Source: Cylindrodendrum hubeiense
Lineage: Eukaryota > Ascomycota > Sordariomycetes > Hypocreales > Nectriaceae
Length of the DNA: 64,000 nucleotides
Direction: 5' to 3'
Assembly (NCBI GenBank): GCA_014621425.1
Contig: JAANBB010000100.1
Coordinates: 42,900 to 106,899 of the forward strand
In this document: piece after piece, positions 32,940 to 46,560 of the stretch
Numbering within the stretch: the stretch's first letter is position 1
Layout: every line of letters starts with the position of its first letter
Notes under the pieces: generated by a model
What the model saw: the letters and a program-made list of their open reading frames with translations, nothing else
The model's database searches: none
What the model was told of the DNA's origin: nothing
Made by a program: the position numbers and the translations under genes

Positions 32940-35900
32940 AAAATATAAATAAAAATCAAAGGAAACTAACTTACTATACTAATAGACAATAACATAGAAT
33001 TTAATTATATTCATCTACAAATAATAAATAAATTGAAACTAGTATAGAGGAATAAGGAAGAACCTTATATTATAAGTAATCTTAAAGGAATAGCATTCCA
33101 CTATAATTAAGACTACATCAACTAAAAGATCAATTACCTCAAGATTATAATCAACAGTTATAATTAAGGAATTAACTTTAATATTATTCTATATACAAAC
33201 CACAATCTCATTCTAGGTCATTTATAACTAGTACAAGCAAACCTAATAATAAACTAGAGGACTAACTAGATAAAATTCAATAACACTAAACAACATCCTT
33301 TTAGCTATTATAATTTAAATAATAATAATAATACCTTAACTAACAATAACACCAGCGAGAGATTATATAATAATACAATAGAAACTTCACTACCCCAAGA
33401 CATAAGATATAAATACCACAATACTTACACAAAAATAATATATCACATTATCACTCAAGTAAGATTATAGTTCATATAATTAGATAAAGACTTAAAGGAA
33501 ATAAAAGTAAAGATAATAAAGAATAGATTTATAAATATCCTTTTAACCTATCACATATATAATAAACTATTTATCAAAGAATTAAAAATAAGTTTACTAT
33601 AATACAGAGAATAAGATCATAAAATAGAACTCAAAGACAGAACTTTAACCAAGTTCTTCAAGATCTATAATCTCAACTAAATCTAGCTAGATATACTAAG
33701 AGAATACCTTAAGGATATACTTAAAAAAGGATTCATACAAATATCTAAATCTTTAACAGATTATCTAATTATATTCATATTAAAGAAAGGAGAAAAGCTA
33801 TAACTAGTTATTAACTACTAATAACTTAATAATATTACTATTAAGGACCAAATACTATTACTATTTATTAACAAGCTCAAAGATAGACTTTATAATAAAA
33901 AGTAGTTTATAGCTCTTAATCTTAAAGGAACTTATAATTTTATACAAATTAAACCTAGACATAAATAGAAGACTGTATTCAGAACCAAGTTTAGTCTATT
34001 TAAATATCTAATAATATTATTTAGACTTACTAATATACCTATAATATTTTAATAGATAATTAATAATATACTTCGAGAATATCTAGATATCTTTATTATA
34101 TATTATCTTAATAATATTCTAATCTTCTTAAATAATAAAGAAGATCACACAGAATATATCCACAAAATACTTTAGAAACTATAGGATATAAACCTACTAA
34201 TAGAACTAGTAAAAAGTAAATTTCACATATATAAAGTGGATTTCCTTGAATATATAATTAATCTAAATAAGATCCATATAGATTAAAAGAAGATCAAAGC
34301 TATCAAAGATTAACTAAAACCTATAAATATTAAAAAAGTATAAAGCTTCTTAAACTTTACTAATTATTATTAAAAGTTTATCTAAAACTTTAGAAGTAAA
34401 GGACATACTCTATTAGAACTCATAAAGAAAAACATAGATTTTAGATAGGATACTAAAATACAGAAAGCTTTTAATAACATTAAGAATACAATCCTCAGCA
34501 AACCCGTCTTATAAATATTTAACCTAGACAAAAAAGTAAAACTTAAGATAAACTCTTCTAACTTTAATCTAAGATCCCAAATCAGATAAAGAGATATTAA
34601 TAGCAAACTATATCCAATTACCTTCTATTCACATAAACTCTACAGAACAGAATTAAATTACCCTATCTATAATAAGGAATTCCTCACTATAATTAACTTA
34701 TTTAAAGAATTCTAATATTACCTCTTAAAAAGCAAGTACAAGATCAAGGTCTATACAGACCACAAAAACATCACACACTTTACTATAACATAAAAACTCA
34801 ATAAAAGGTAACTCTATTATACAGAATACCTATTAGAATTTAATTATATTATTATCTACAAGAAAAAAACAGAAAACAATAAAACTAATACTATTAGCTA
34901 ATAAACTAACTTTAACACCGAAATTATTAAAAAACACAAACAACTCCTTAAACAAATACTAAAAGAACACCTCAAGCAGTAATATATCACTTATATCCAG
35001 AAGTACAAGGAACTATAATATAAACTCAAAGAAATACTAAACAAGGAATAGCAACTACAGATTAATAACATATACTTATTCTATAAAGATATAAATAATA
35101 TATATCCACAAATCTTCGAATACCATAATAGAATTCCATAGCTCGGAGACTGATTATTCATCCCTAAGAAACTAATATTATAATTCTAGGAAGACAAAAA
35201 CAACCTCTACCAACAAAACAACTTATTATCTAATTAAGTACATTAAAGGTTTTATTATAATTTCTATATACAAGAAATCAAGAAAGATCTCATACCAATC
35301 TGCCCAGGATATAGACCAGAAAAACTCAATACAATAAACAAACCTAATATACTAAAAGGATAGCTCACAAAAGAATTAAACAAAACTAATACGTCCAACA
35401 CAATATTACTAATTAAAATCAACAAGGAATAATAACAATAACTACTATAGACAAAACTCATACCCAAAAATAAAAAGTAAATAAAAAATACCCACAAAAT
35501 CAGAAAATAAAATAGACTCTTAACCTATAATGATTAAATAATTATCCCCATAAATATAGCAGAATAATTCCTTAAATATATATATAAAAACATCAAATAT
35601 AATAAAAAATAGACAATCAGTGAATTCTAGAACCACATATTTAGCAATTACTAGTTCAATAACAATACAATATACAAATTTATGTATAAATATTATAAAG
35701 AATATAAATAATAAGAAAAAATACTTAAGTTAATATAATAAGATATTTACTATTAACCAGAATAGCCTTAAAAGTTAATCAGATAACTTAATATTACCTT
35801 CTAGGTATAAGATAATAACCCCACAGAAAATAAAATCTAGGAGTTTAACTAGGAACTATCTAATAAAGATAAGACAGATAAGCTATAGGTATCCGAATAC

Positions 35901-37170
35901 CTACGAGAACACTTAGTCTAGGAAATTCACAAATATCCCCTATATAGACACTAGGATATTAACAGAACCCTAGAGAGACTATAAAGCTAATTCTCATTTC
36001 CAAAAATAAAAAAAGTTATCTTAAAACTTATTAAAGATTATAATTTATACAAAAAGTTAAAATCACTATAATATAAACCTTACAGAGAACTGTAATCTCT
36101 TTTAGTAACATAATAACCTTAGGAATCTATAATAATAAACCACATTATTAAATTACTATTATTAGAAGATCCCACAACCAGAATACTCTATAATAGTATA
36201 TTTATCATTATAGATAGGCTTATAAAGTTTATATATTTCCTATCCTACTAAGAATCAACTAACACAGAATAACTTTCTTATATATTCTTAAGAAATATTA
36301 TTAGCATTCACGAACTACCTAACAAAATTATCTCTAATAGAGGAATAATATTTATCTTAAAATTCTAGTAAGGACTAATAGCACAAATAAGATTAAATTA
36401 TAAACTTATAACAGCTTGGAGACCACAAATAGACAGACAAACTAAATAACTCAATCAGATAGTTAAATAATATTTACAGTATTATATTAACTATAAATAA
36501 AATAACTAAATCTAGAAATTACCTATAGCACAACTTACTTACAATACCTCTACTATTAAAATAACAAAGCTTATACTAGCTTACACCAATTTTAAATTCA
36601 CCCTAGATACTTACAGAATACCACAAAAAGGATCTCTTATAATGAAAGCTATCCTTACTATTAACTAGTTATAATAGCTATACAAAGAAATACAGATAGA
36701 ATTAAATTTTATTAGAAAATAAATAAAAAAATACTATAATCAGAAAAGATTATAAATACTAATCTTCTAGGAAGGAAATATAATTTATCTCATAATAAAA
36801 AATATTATAATTATAAAACCAAGTTATAAACTTAACTTCAAGTTTATTAGACCTTATAAAATTCTTAATAAAATCTCAATAAATAACTATAAATTAGACT
36901 TATTACTAAAGATTTAACTTTATCTAATTTTCCATATTTTACTCCTAGAATTAGTAATAGATATAATTAAAATCATAAACTAAAATAATAAATAAAAACT
37001 AAAAGTTAAAAATAACCAAGAATTCATTATTAAAGATATACTTAATATAAAATAAGAAAATAATAAGACTATATATTTAGTTAAATAACAAGGATTCACA
37101 GAAATAAAGAACTTATAGAAACTAATTGAATACCTCTTATATTACTAAAATAAACTTAAGAAATTCCTAC
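32940..37170 (+). pseudogene. Pol remnant of chromovirus A (PR-RT-RH-IN-chromodomain)
   Basis: Recognisable blocks: RT motifs KGFIQISKS, FIALNLKGTYN, FRTKFSLFKYL and a YLNNIL stretch at the position of YxDD; RNase H with the YTDHKNI-type motif near 34,752; integrase with an ISNRG-type motif and ITAWRPQIDRQT near 36,330-36,440. The chromodomain is seen as TIYLVK, a stop, then QGFTE near 37,070-37,105; the stop sits where chromodomains have Trp. Catalytic Asp codons are partly changed to Asn. It cannot produce protein. Confidence 0.82.
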
Positions 37171-37974
37171 ATAAAAGATTATAATTATACCTAATAGGAA
37201 CCACACACTAGAATAGGTACTAAGAAGTATTACCCCTAACAGAAAGACCTCCCTTAATTAGGGCAAGATCTAGCGATAGTACAGAAGAATCAAAGTTAAA
37301 GGTACTCAGACTAAGGGAATTAAAATCAAAACCACCCTCAATAACAGAAAGCAAATCTTATTATACCTATATCTCCTAGTAATTTAACTCCTCTATTAAT
37401 TTATCCTTGCCCTCCAAACCTTTAATACCCTAATAAAACTCTAACTCATAATATTCCTTCACTCACTTTTTTATTATATATATCCTTGACAAATAACTTA
37501 TAATTATAACTAGTTAAGTTTATATTATTATTATCTTAACCTATAATTATACTAAGTCTTCACTAATACTCTCTTCTTTGATCTTAAATTTCTTTTCTAT
37601 TATAATAAGGGTTTTTACTATCCCAGTTAATAAAGAAAGCAGAATATATAAAATCAACTTACAAGAAGAAATGACTTTTATACTATTATAAGAACGGCCA
37701 TAACTAATATACTCACTATATCTACTTGACCTGACCACTATAATATATACCCTCAAATATTTAAAATAATTAGAATAAGGCATATCAGTATATTCTCCCA
37801 ACAAGGAAATACTCTCTACAAGTAAATAATATTCCTTAACCTTTCTAGAAATAGGCTTAGAAACACAATTACTCATTACGTTAATATACTATAAGTAATT
37901 ACAAGTCTAAATTAGACACCTATAAATGAAAATTAGAAATAGTCTCTTAATAGGTCTTGGGGACAAGAACTAAT

Positions 37975-37984
37975 AGAGGGGAGA
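37975..37984 (+). other. Polypurine tract of chromovirus A
   Basis: The purine run agaggggaga lies directly before the 3' LTR. It is the usual priming site for plus-strand synthesis and fixes the LTR boundary at about 37985. Confidence 0.6.
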
Positions 37985-38392
37985 TATTATATTACAGCCC
38001 ATATTATAGACAGGCAGTCAGGACTAGCAGAATTATAATACCCATAATTTTCAATCAATCCTATTAGATCATTACAATTAGATTACCGTGATCTAGATCT
38101 TTCAATCCTAGATTATAAGATCCCTAACACTACAATCCACTTAGTATATAATTAATTAGAATATATATATCCTAGATATATAGCTCTCTAGCTATTAATA
38201 TAATCTGATTACCTTAACTACCTTAACTCATTACACCACCAAGCTAATTAACTATTATTATATATAACCTTATAAGATAAGTTTACCCTGACTATTATTA
38301 TTAATATAAACCCTATAATTTATCCTTTAGGAAAATAGTCTTTAATTTATCCTATACCTAGTATATTATAGATTACTAGTATGATTATTATA
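37985..38392 (+). repeat. 3' LTR of chromovirus A
   Basis: Counterpart of the 5' LTR. This copy is less decayed: it keeps C or G at many sites where the 5' copy has T or A, for example in ctaactaccttaactcattac. Confidence 0.75.
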
Positions 38393-41300
38393 ATTAGACC
38401 TAATTTATAATTATTTATAGAGAATATATACTTATTAATTATAATATACTAGCTAAAATAATAAAGATTAATATCCTAGAAGAAAATAATCTCTAGGAAA
38501 ATAACTTATCTATTTAAATCTAGGATATAGATAGTAATATTAAGCTAGATATCTCCTAGTTAAAATATTTAGTAATATATACTCTCCTATAAGGGGTTTA
38601 TATATTTAAAAGAAAGTCTAGGTTTATTAATAAACTCTAAGAATTAATAAAATTATTTCTTAAATTCTAGATTAATACTAGAATAATTAATATTAAAGAA
38701 AAATATTAGATAAAGATATTATTAATAGAGAATTAATATAAATAAAAGTTTAGTTTTAGAATATATTCTCTTAATCTTAAAAACTAAGAATTCCTAGATA
38801 AAATATTTAATAGATTATATAAGTAGGATAAAATAGAATAGGTCTGTAAACTTATTCCCTTTACTAGCCTAGTATTTATTATATAATAAATAATTAATAG
38901 AAAAGAAAAGGGCTATATTATAATTAATTTATAAATTCTTAATTATATTACTATTCTAGATATCTATCTAATACCCTTCTAATAAGATATTCTCTAAAAA
39001 CTTTATAGAAAGAAGTAAATAATAGTTATAGATACCTGAAGTTTTTTCTATTAATTTCTCATATATTAGACTTATTATAACTAGTTTATAATAATTAGTT
39101 ATTAAGGGATAGAATAATTTAAGGTTATTCTAATAGATTTTAAAAATTTATTAGTCTATATCTAATAATTTATAGATTATATCCTAAAAGATTATTAAAA
39201 ATATACTTTTATATTTATTAATAATATTATTATTTATTTAAATATTAAAAAAGAGTATTTAATATAATTTATTAAGATCTTTTAACTATTCTAATAAAGA
39301 AATATTATCCTATTCCTAGAAAAGGTATTCTTAGGATATCCTTTAATAGAATTATTAAGTTTCTAGATTAATAGAATTAGTCTTATTAATATAATTAGAT
39401 AGGTTAAAGTCCTGAAAAATATCTAGTTTTTAAGTATTTTATAATAGTTTAAGAAATAGGTTAGTATAATTAAATAGCTCTAATATCTAATAAGAAAATT
39501 TACTAATCAAATTAAATTATTCTAATAATATAAAATAATCTTACTAGTAAAAAGAAAATAAAAAGATAAGATAATTATAAGATAAGTTTAAGTTATTTAT
39601 ACTAGTAAAACCACATTTAATCCTATTATAATAAAAAAGGAATACTTTAAAAATATTATAGATAACCTAATAGAAATTAATATTTTATATTATTTTAATT
39701 CTAACTAATAATTATTCTTTTAGTTAGATATCTCTAACAAATAGGGAATAGATAGAATAATATACTATTTAGATCTTAAATATTCTTAGAATAGTATAAG
39801 TAAGATTCTATCTATTATAATCTAATTTATTATATATCTTAACTAAATATTAAAAAATACTAAGAAATAATATTAATTTACAGAATTTAAAATAGCTTAT
39901 CTAATATAGATATATTAGAAGCTTTATATCTAATTATATTCTATAAAAGGAAAAAAGATAATTATATTTATAGATTATTCTATAATATATACCCTAATAA
40001 ACTAAAAGTTAATATTCTCTTAAAACTCTAAAAGTAATAAAAGACTTATTATAATATTATATTACTTAAGTTAATTTCTATTAGATTCTAGGTATATTTC
40101 TAGACCTAATAATATTATACTTAATATTTTATCTTACTTATCCAGAGAAATCCTTAAAAATAAATAAAAACTTAAAGGGAAATTAGATACCTAATAAGAA
40201 AGGGAAATAAATATTAAATAAGTATATTATTTCTCGGAAATATTAATTAAACCTATACTTAGAAAAGAAATAAGAAATAGATATTAGATAGATAGGTAAA
40301 TAGCCAGAATTACCTAATAATTAGATAATAAAATTAAGATATTTAGATTACTATTTATATATATTAAGAGAATAATTTATCTAATTAAATTAAATAAATA
40401 AAAAAAACTCTATATTCTATAGGAAGTGGCTAAGTAACTTATCCAGGAAATATATTTCTAGAAGAACTATCTAGAAAAAGACTAAATATAATATAATTTA
40501 TAATTAATTTTTATTATTAAGAAACTCTAATTATTAATTAACTAATATATAGATAGCTATAATATTTATCTATATAATTAAATATCTTATAATAAACTAA
40601 ATAGATAGTTCTAATCTATCTAGATACTAATAATCCTATTCTATATTATAATTATAGACTTTATTATTAATTTTCTAATAATTAAAATTAAGAACTCCCC
40701 TTAAAAGATCCTAGGAAAATCATATTTTAATACCTTATTTATAATAACTTATAAGTTTTGTAAAATATATCTCTTTATTTTAGGGAATAATTAATATATT
40801 ATTAAGAATTAAGCTTAGATCTTATATATAGAACTTTTATATATTAATTAGGGAATTCTAAAGAATATTATTTCTAATTAAAACTTAAAGTTTATAAATA
40901 ATTTCTAGAGAGAATTATAATTAATATTTAATATTAAATTATTAATATTAATTATCTACTATCTATAAACTAATAGAATATTAGAAAGAAAAAATTAGAT
41001 TATAGAAATATCCTTATAATATTATATTATAGATTTCCCTAACTAATTATAAATAGAAATAATTATCCTATTATAATTTAATCTTAATAACTTATACTCT
41101 TTAATAATTAAGACTATTCCTAATAAATTAATCTCTAAATAAAAAATAGATAATAGATAATATTATTTAGATAATTAATAAGAACTATTAGATTATAATA
41201 TTATAAAAGAATAGACTATTTTTATAATTATATTCAGATAAATTATTATAAAAAATAATATAACTAATAATATTAACTAATAGAATTTAAAATTAGAGAC

Positions 41301-41720
41301 TAGATCTAACTAGAAATTAATAAAGGATATACTATAATTAATAATTAAATAGATAAACTTAAAGAAAAATATACTAACCTATATTATATTATTAAAAGAA
41401 TTAAAAACCTAATATATAAATTAAAAATAAAAGATAATCTTAATATCTATCTAATAATATCAGTTATATATCTTAAGCTAGTAAAAACCCCAGAATAATA
41501 ACCAGGACTAGTAGAAAGAAAAGAGGATAGACCTAATTGGTGGAGGGATGGATATAAATACTAAAAAATTAATAGAATTATTAGATTAAGAATAATACAA
41601 AAAGGGAAATAAAATTAATAAGAATATCTTATAATATAAAAAGAATATCTAAATAACTATAATCTCTAATTAAAAGAAAAAACTATTAATATAAAAGAAA
41701 TAATTTAATCTTATCTAGAT
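38393..41720 (+). mobile_element. Second Ty3/gypsy chromovirus, pol remnant
   Basis: A different element in the same orientation. RT-like sequence runs from about 38,830 (IPFTSLVF, KGYIIINLQILNYITI) through 39,540, RNase H from about 39,690-40,160 (FQLDISN, IIFIDYSIIYTLIN, YLSREI), integrase at about 40,770-41,110 (GIPKNIISNQNLKFI). A chromodomain trace lies at about 41,550-41,715 (EYLII, stop, KEYLNNYN, stop at the second aromatic-cage Trp position). No Gag and no LTRs were found, so its ends are undefined. It may have been truncated by the elements on each side. Confidence 0.72.
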
Positions 41721-43513
41721 TAGAAAAAGGTAAAGTTTATCTTAATAGATATTAAGATTAAAAAGAGGATTATTAGAAGATTAATAATATTTCCTAAAAA
41801 ACTAGGGAAATTAATAATTATAAAAGGAAAATAAGAATAATTACTAAAAATATTAATCAAAGAAAAGTAAGAGATCCTAATTATTATAAAAGACTAGATT
41901 ATAAGAATATACTAATAGTTAAGATATTCTAGACTTAATTTACCTAATAAATTCACTTATTAAAAGATATAGCTAATAATACCCAGGAAAGATAAAGGTA
42001 TTATTATCTAGAAGGAAAAGTAATATATCCGGAAATCTAGATAATTATTTATTTATTAATAGAAAACTAATAGAATATATTATTAGATCTAAGAATATAA
42101 GAATAATTAATAATAATTAATAACTAGTTATTTAGGAAATTATAGAATAATAAACTAATAAATATAAATTTATAGAAATTATCTAGATTATAATTACTTT
42201 TTTCCTTATTCTTATATTACCTTTCTTATAAGAACTTATTTATATTCTCTATACCTAAATATTATATTTTTATTTTCTTATATTCTTAGGTTCTCTTATA
42301 TATCTTATAATATATTAGGAATATTATCTTTTAAAATAATCCCCTATAATATACTATAACTATTCTAGGATTTAACTTATTATAATAAGTTCTTAGAATC
42401 TTTATTCTAAAACCCAGGATATATTAACTATAATAGATATTAATAAATCCTGGAATTATATAGGAATAATAATATAATTCTCAAAATAGAAAAATCTAAA
42501 TATTTCCTTTATTAGACTAAGTATAATAGGAAATTCTATATTAATTTCCAAAATATATATTAAATATTAAGGATTTAATCCCTTATCTAATTATATTAAT
42601 TATATTAATAGACTCTATTATTACTATAATCCCACTAATATCTAAAATAATCTTATTATTATATAAGTATAATATACTAATAAGATAATTATTATTAGTA
42701 ATTCTAAGAAACTAATATTAATTTAAATCCCTTATAACCCTTATAAATAGTTTACTTATTAGGATAAATTACTCTCTATATTAAAGAAAATATTTAAGTT
42801 TCTAGTCCCTAATAAAAATAATTAAGTTAATACTTATATTAAATATATTAAAATTATCTTTATCCTTATAGAGACCTTATAGAATATATTAGATATAATT
42901 TCTAAGATTATTATAGCTATCTAGAAATAAGCCTAAAATATTATAAGGGTATTTAGTAATATTATTAAGATAAATAAATTTACTAATTATATATATAATA
43001 TTTATCTATTTAATAAAATACTAAAAACCCTAATAATTAGGTTATCTTTTTATAATAGACTAATCCTAATATCTTATTCTTATAGATTTTGAATAAAATT
43101 ATAATTAATCTCTTTTAATCTATTTAGTATTTTTATTAATAATTTATATTAAAACCTATTCCTTTTATTTTGTCTAGTTAAATAGTTTATTATCCTAGAT
43201 CTAGCTAATCTCTTCTATTAGGAATTAATAATTAAAGTTTATACTATTATATCTATTAATAATAAATTCAAGCTTATTAAGGATAGTATTATATACCCTT
43301 TTAAGATTCTCTATTAACTCTATCTTAATTAAGAGAAAGTTAAGATATAATACTTTTATCTTAGAAATTAATATCTTATCTATATAAATAAAACTAATAA
43401 TCTAATATTATTCTAATTTTATAATATATATTAAGATTAGATTTACCCTAATATTTCCCTTATAAAACTAATAAAATATATTAATATCTTATCTAGATAA
43501 GATATATAATAAA
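41721..43513. other. Unclassified RIP-mutated DNA
   Basis: 1.8 kb of AT-rich, stop-filled sequence. A stretch near 42,750-43,150 translates in plus sense to something loosely Gag-like, but no diagnostic motif is present. It may be the distal end of the second chromovirus or another element. Confidence 0.4.
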
Positions 43514-45343
43514 TATATAAGCCAGACAAGCATATAAGCCAAAAATCCCTCATTCTCTCTTTCTTCTATTTAATTAATTAATTCTTAATTACCAAATATA
43601 TCTCAATTAAATAAAGAAATAAATATCCTTCTTACCCTTTAAGCCCTTTAAAATAACCCAAAACTAAATATCTAATATTATATATCTCTATAATACTAAT
43701 TATAATACCTTATATTACTATCAGAAAGGTATATAATCTTAATATGATTTTATCCCTAAATCACAGAGACTATCTGATCTAGAAGAACAGATTATTATTT
43801 AATTCATCCTTAACCTAGATTTATAAGGGTTTCCTCTATAATTATATAATATTAAAGAAATAGCTAACTAATTACTTGCTAACTATAATATATTACCTGT
43901 TAATAAGTATTAGGCTTTTAATTTTATTAGATAATATCCAGAATTTAAGATATATTTTTTTTATAAATATAATTATCAGAGAGCTAAATATAAAGATCTG
44001 ATTATTATTTATAATTAATTTAAGTTTATAGAGAATATAATTATAAAGTATAGTATTATTCTAGTTAATATTTATAATTTTAATAAGATTAATTTTATAA
44101 TAGATCTAATTATAAGTAGAATAATTATTATAGATATAAAAAGATATAGAAATCTAAAATTAATCTAGTCTAGAAACTAGAAATAGATTATAGTTATTTA
44201 GGCTATTAATATAAAAGGTTAGATAATCTAACTATTTATTATAATTATAGGTTAATATTATCTTATTAGCTAATATTAAGAAAGTAATCTCCTAGATAAT
44301 TAGGTTATTATTATAATTAAAAATAGCTAGATTAATAATAAGATAGGTCTTAAATAGATTAAGTATTTTAAGTAATATATAAAGATCTAATTAAATAGTT
44401 ATTATTATCTTCTAATCCTTAATAGATATAAAAACTACTATTTAATTAATTTTAAGATCTATTATAAGGAAAATAATATTATTATACTTTATATACTATT
44501 TTATTTATCTTATCTATTCTAATCTCTTAATATTAGGTATTTTAGATTACTTAAAATAATTTATAATTAATAAATAAAATATCTAATTAGATATTCTATT
44601 AATTATATTTCTAAGATTAATTTCTTTCTAGCTTTCTATATTATCTATAAAACTATAATAATAGAAAGTAATATTAAGGGAGGTTTTAGAAGAGCTAGAC
44701 TTATTCTTTTTAATTTTAAAAATATATTCTTAAAGCTTAATATATAATTATAGACTCTAATATCTATTAAGGAAGAGACTAATCTCCCTGATCCTTAGAT
44801 TTTAAAGACCTTAAAGACTATCTTTAAGACTAACTCTCAATCTGAATATCTTAAAAGATAAATCAGAAGATATTAGAATAGCTCTCTAATATCTATTCTT
44901 AAAATACTTAAATTATTTTCTAAGAGAATAAAGATAATAATATATTAAATAGTATTATTAAAATCTAAGAACTAGATCTTTTAATAGGTAAATAAGACTC
45001 TTAGTAAGTAATATAAAGTAAAAAGAACCCACTTATAGAATAGAGGGAAGATAACTTTAGATAAAAGAAGGGAAGTAATTAATTAGATAGATATTAATAT
45101 ATAGGTAAAGGCTAAATTATCGTGAAGTAATAGTTAAGGAGGGTTAGTATAACTGAAGGAAAAGTATTGTAAAACTTATAGAAAGATTAGTTATAATATT
45201 AAAACCTATTAGGTTATTATTAAGATATCTAGAGAAGAGTATAATATTTAGTTTTAATTAATTAGATATTTTATTATGTTTTTATCTTGAATCTTATTTA
45301 AAGGATTAAGAAAAGTGATTTATATATTTATCTGGTTTATATA
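43514..45343 (+). mobile_element. Fot1/pogo-type DNA transposon with terminal inverted repeats
   Basis: 27-bp inverted repeats at 43514-43540 and 45317-45343 match at 21 of 27 positions; all six mismatches are C/T or G/A transitions. Between them lies a transposase remnant in plus orientation. The overall size of 1.83 kb suits the Fot1/pogo group of the Tc1-mariner superfamily, which inserts at TA; the flanking bases are too AT-rich to prove a duplication. Confidence 0.85.
43750..45250 (+). pseudogene. Fot1/pogo-type transposase remnant
   Basis: Decoded blocks follow the fungal CENP-B/DDE-1 transposase order: an HTH (DLEEQIIIQFILNLDL, then FPL, LYNIKEIANQLLANYN), a second HTH with YNYQRAKYKDL, a DDE core with IYNFNKINFI (Asp-Glu-Thr positions altered), VIQAINIKG, and LLILNRYKN at the second catalytic Asp position, then KENNIIILYI. 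The C-terminus keeps a coiled-coil stretch and a decayed Cys-knuckle (YCKTYRKISYN near 45,162). Multiple stops; inactive. Confidence 0.82.
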
Positions 45344-45555
45344 CTTATTATATATATTATAGAAATATAATAACTATATTATATAATATAAATATACTAA
45401 TAAAATTAATAATTAAAGTTCTTTTAGTATTAATAAGAAAAGATTATTATATTATCTTATATATAATCTTTATAAAAAGAAAATAATTTTAATTAATTAT
45501 AAGATTAATATATTCAGATAAGTAATATATTAAAATAATTAATATACTTAATAAG
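45344..45555. other. AT-rich spacer between two pogo-type elements
   Basis: About 210 bp with no recognisable domain. A 19-base stretch at 45511-45529 resembles the presumed end of the following element, so it may be the edge of a further lost insertion. Confidence 0.4.
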
Positions 45556-46560
45556 TGAGTTATACAGACAAGTAAGTTATATAAAAATCCCTTATCCTAT
45601 ATCTTCTCTATTTAATTAATTAATTCCTAACCACCTAGTATATTATAGTCTAATAATAAGGCTAGAATCCTTCTTACCCTTTAGACCTATTAAAATAACC
45701 CAAGACTTAGTCTCCGATATACTATAATAATCTATTAAGTTAATTATAATACTCTCCTTAATTAATATAATAGTATATAAGCTCAAGCTAATATTATCCC
45801 TAAATTACATAAACTATCTAATCTAGAAGAATAGATTATTATTCAGTTTATTCTTAACCTAAGATCATAAGGATTTCCCCTATAATTATATAATATTAAA
45901 GAAATAGCTAATTGATTATTTACTAACTATAATATATTATCTATTAGTAAGTACTAGACTTTTAATTTTATTAGGTAATAATTAGAGTTTAAGATATTTT
46001 TTTTTTATAAATATAACTATTAGAGAGCTAAATATAAAAATCTAATTATTATTTATAATTAATTCTAGCTTATAGAGAATATAATTATGAAATATAATAT
46101 TAACCTAGTTAATATTTATAACTTTAATAAGACTAGTTTTATAATAGATATAATTATAAGCAGAATAGTTATTATAGGCTCAGAAAGGTATAGAAACCTG
46201 AAATTAATATAACCTGGAAACCGGGAATAGATTATAATTATTTAGGTAATTAATATAAAAGACTAGATAATCTAGCTATTTATTATTAATATAGGCTAAT
46301 ATTATCTTATTAATTAATACTAAGATAATAATCTCCTAGATAATTAGGCTATTATAATAACTTAAAATAGCTAGACTAATAATAAGACTAGTTTTAAATA
46401 GCTTAAATACTTTAACTAATATATAAGGAATTAATTAATTAGTTCTTATTATCTCTTGATCCTTAATAGCTATAAAAGTCACTATTCTATTAACTTTAAG
46501 AGATATTATCAGGATAATAAGATTATCATACTCTATATACTATCTTATTTATCTTATTTA
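45556..46560 (+). mobile_element. Truncated second Fot1/pogo-type element
   Basis: From about 45,590 the sequence runs parallel to 43,545-44,515 with the same transposase blocks (DLEE, FILNL, NYQRAKYKNL, YNFNKTSF, a preserved GSERY-like stretch). Differences from the first copy exceed transitions alone, so it is a related subfamily, not an identical copy. Similarity stops near 46,560, before the end of the DDE core; no right-hand terminal repeat was found. Confidence 0.72.

Larger units (their letters stand above)
29911..38392 (+). mobile_element. Dead Ty3/gypsy chromovirus with both LTRs
   Basis: An 8.5 kb element in plus orientation with flanking repeats at 29911-30354 and 37985-38392. In order it shows a Gag-like region with a CCHC-type knuckle (about 30,610-31,440), an aspartic-protease region (about 32,960-33,240), reverse transcriptase (about 33,690-34,400), RNase H, integrase core (about 36,090-36,500) and a C-terminal chromodomain (about 37,018-37,133). 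A purine tract precedes the 3' LTR. All frames are broken by many stops. No target-site duplication was recognisable at the estimated ends. Confidence 0.85.

Noticed and set aside
37547..37876. 109-codon minus-strand frame in the island
   Set aside because: It lies inside the dead chromovirus on the opposite strand, and its composition follows the AT bias.
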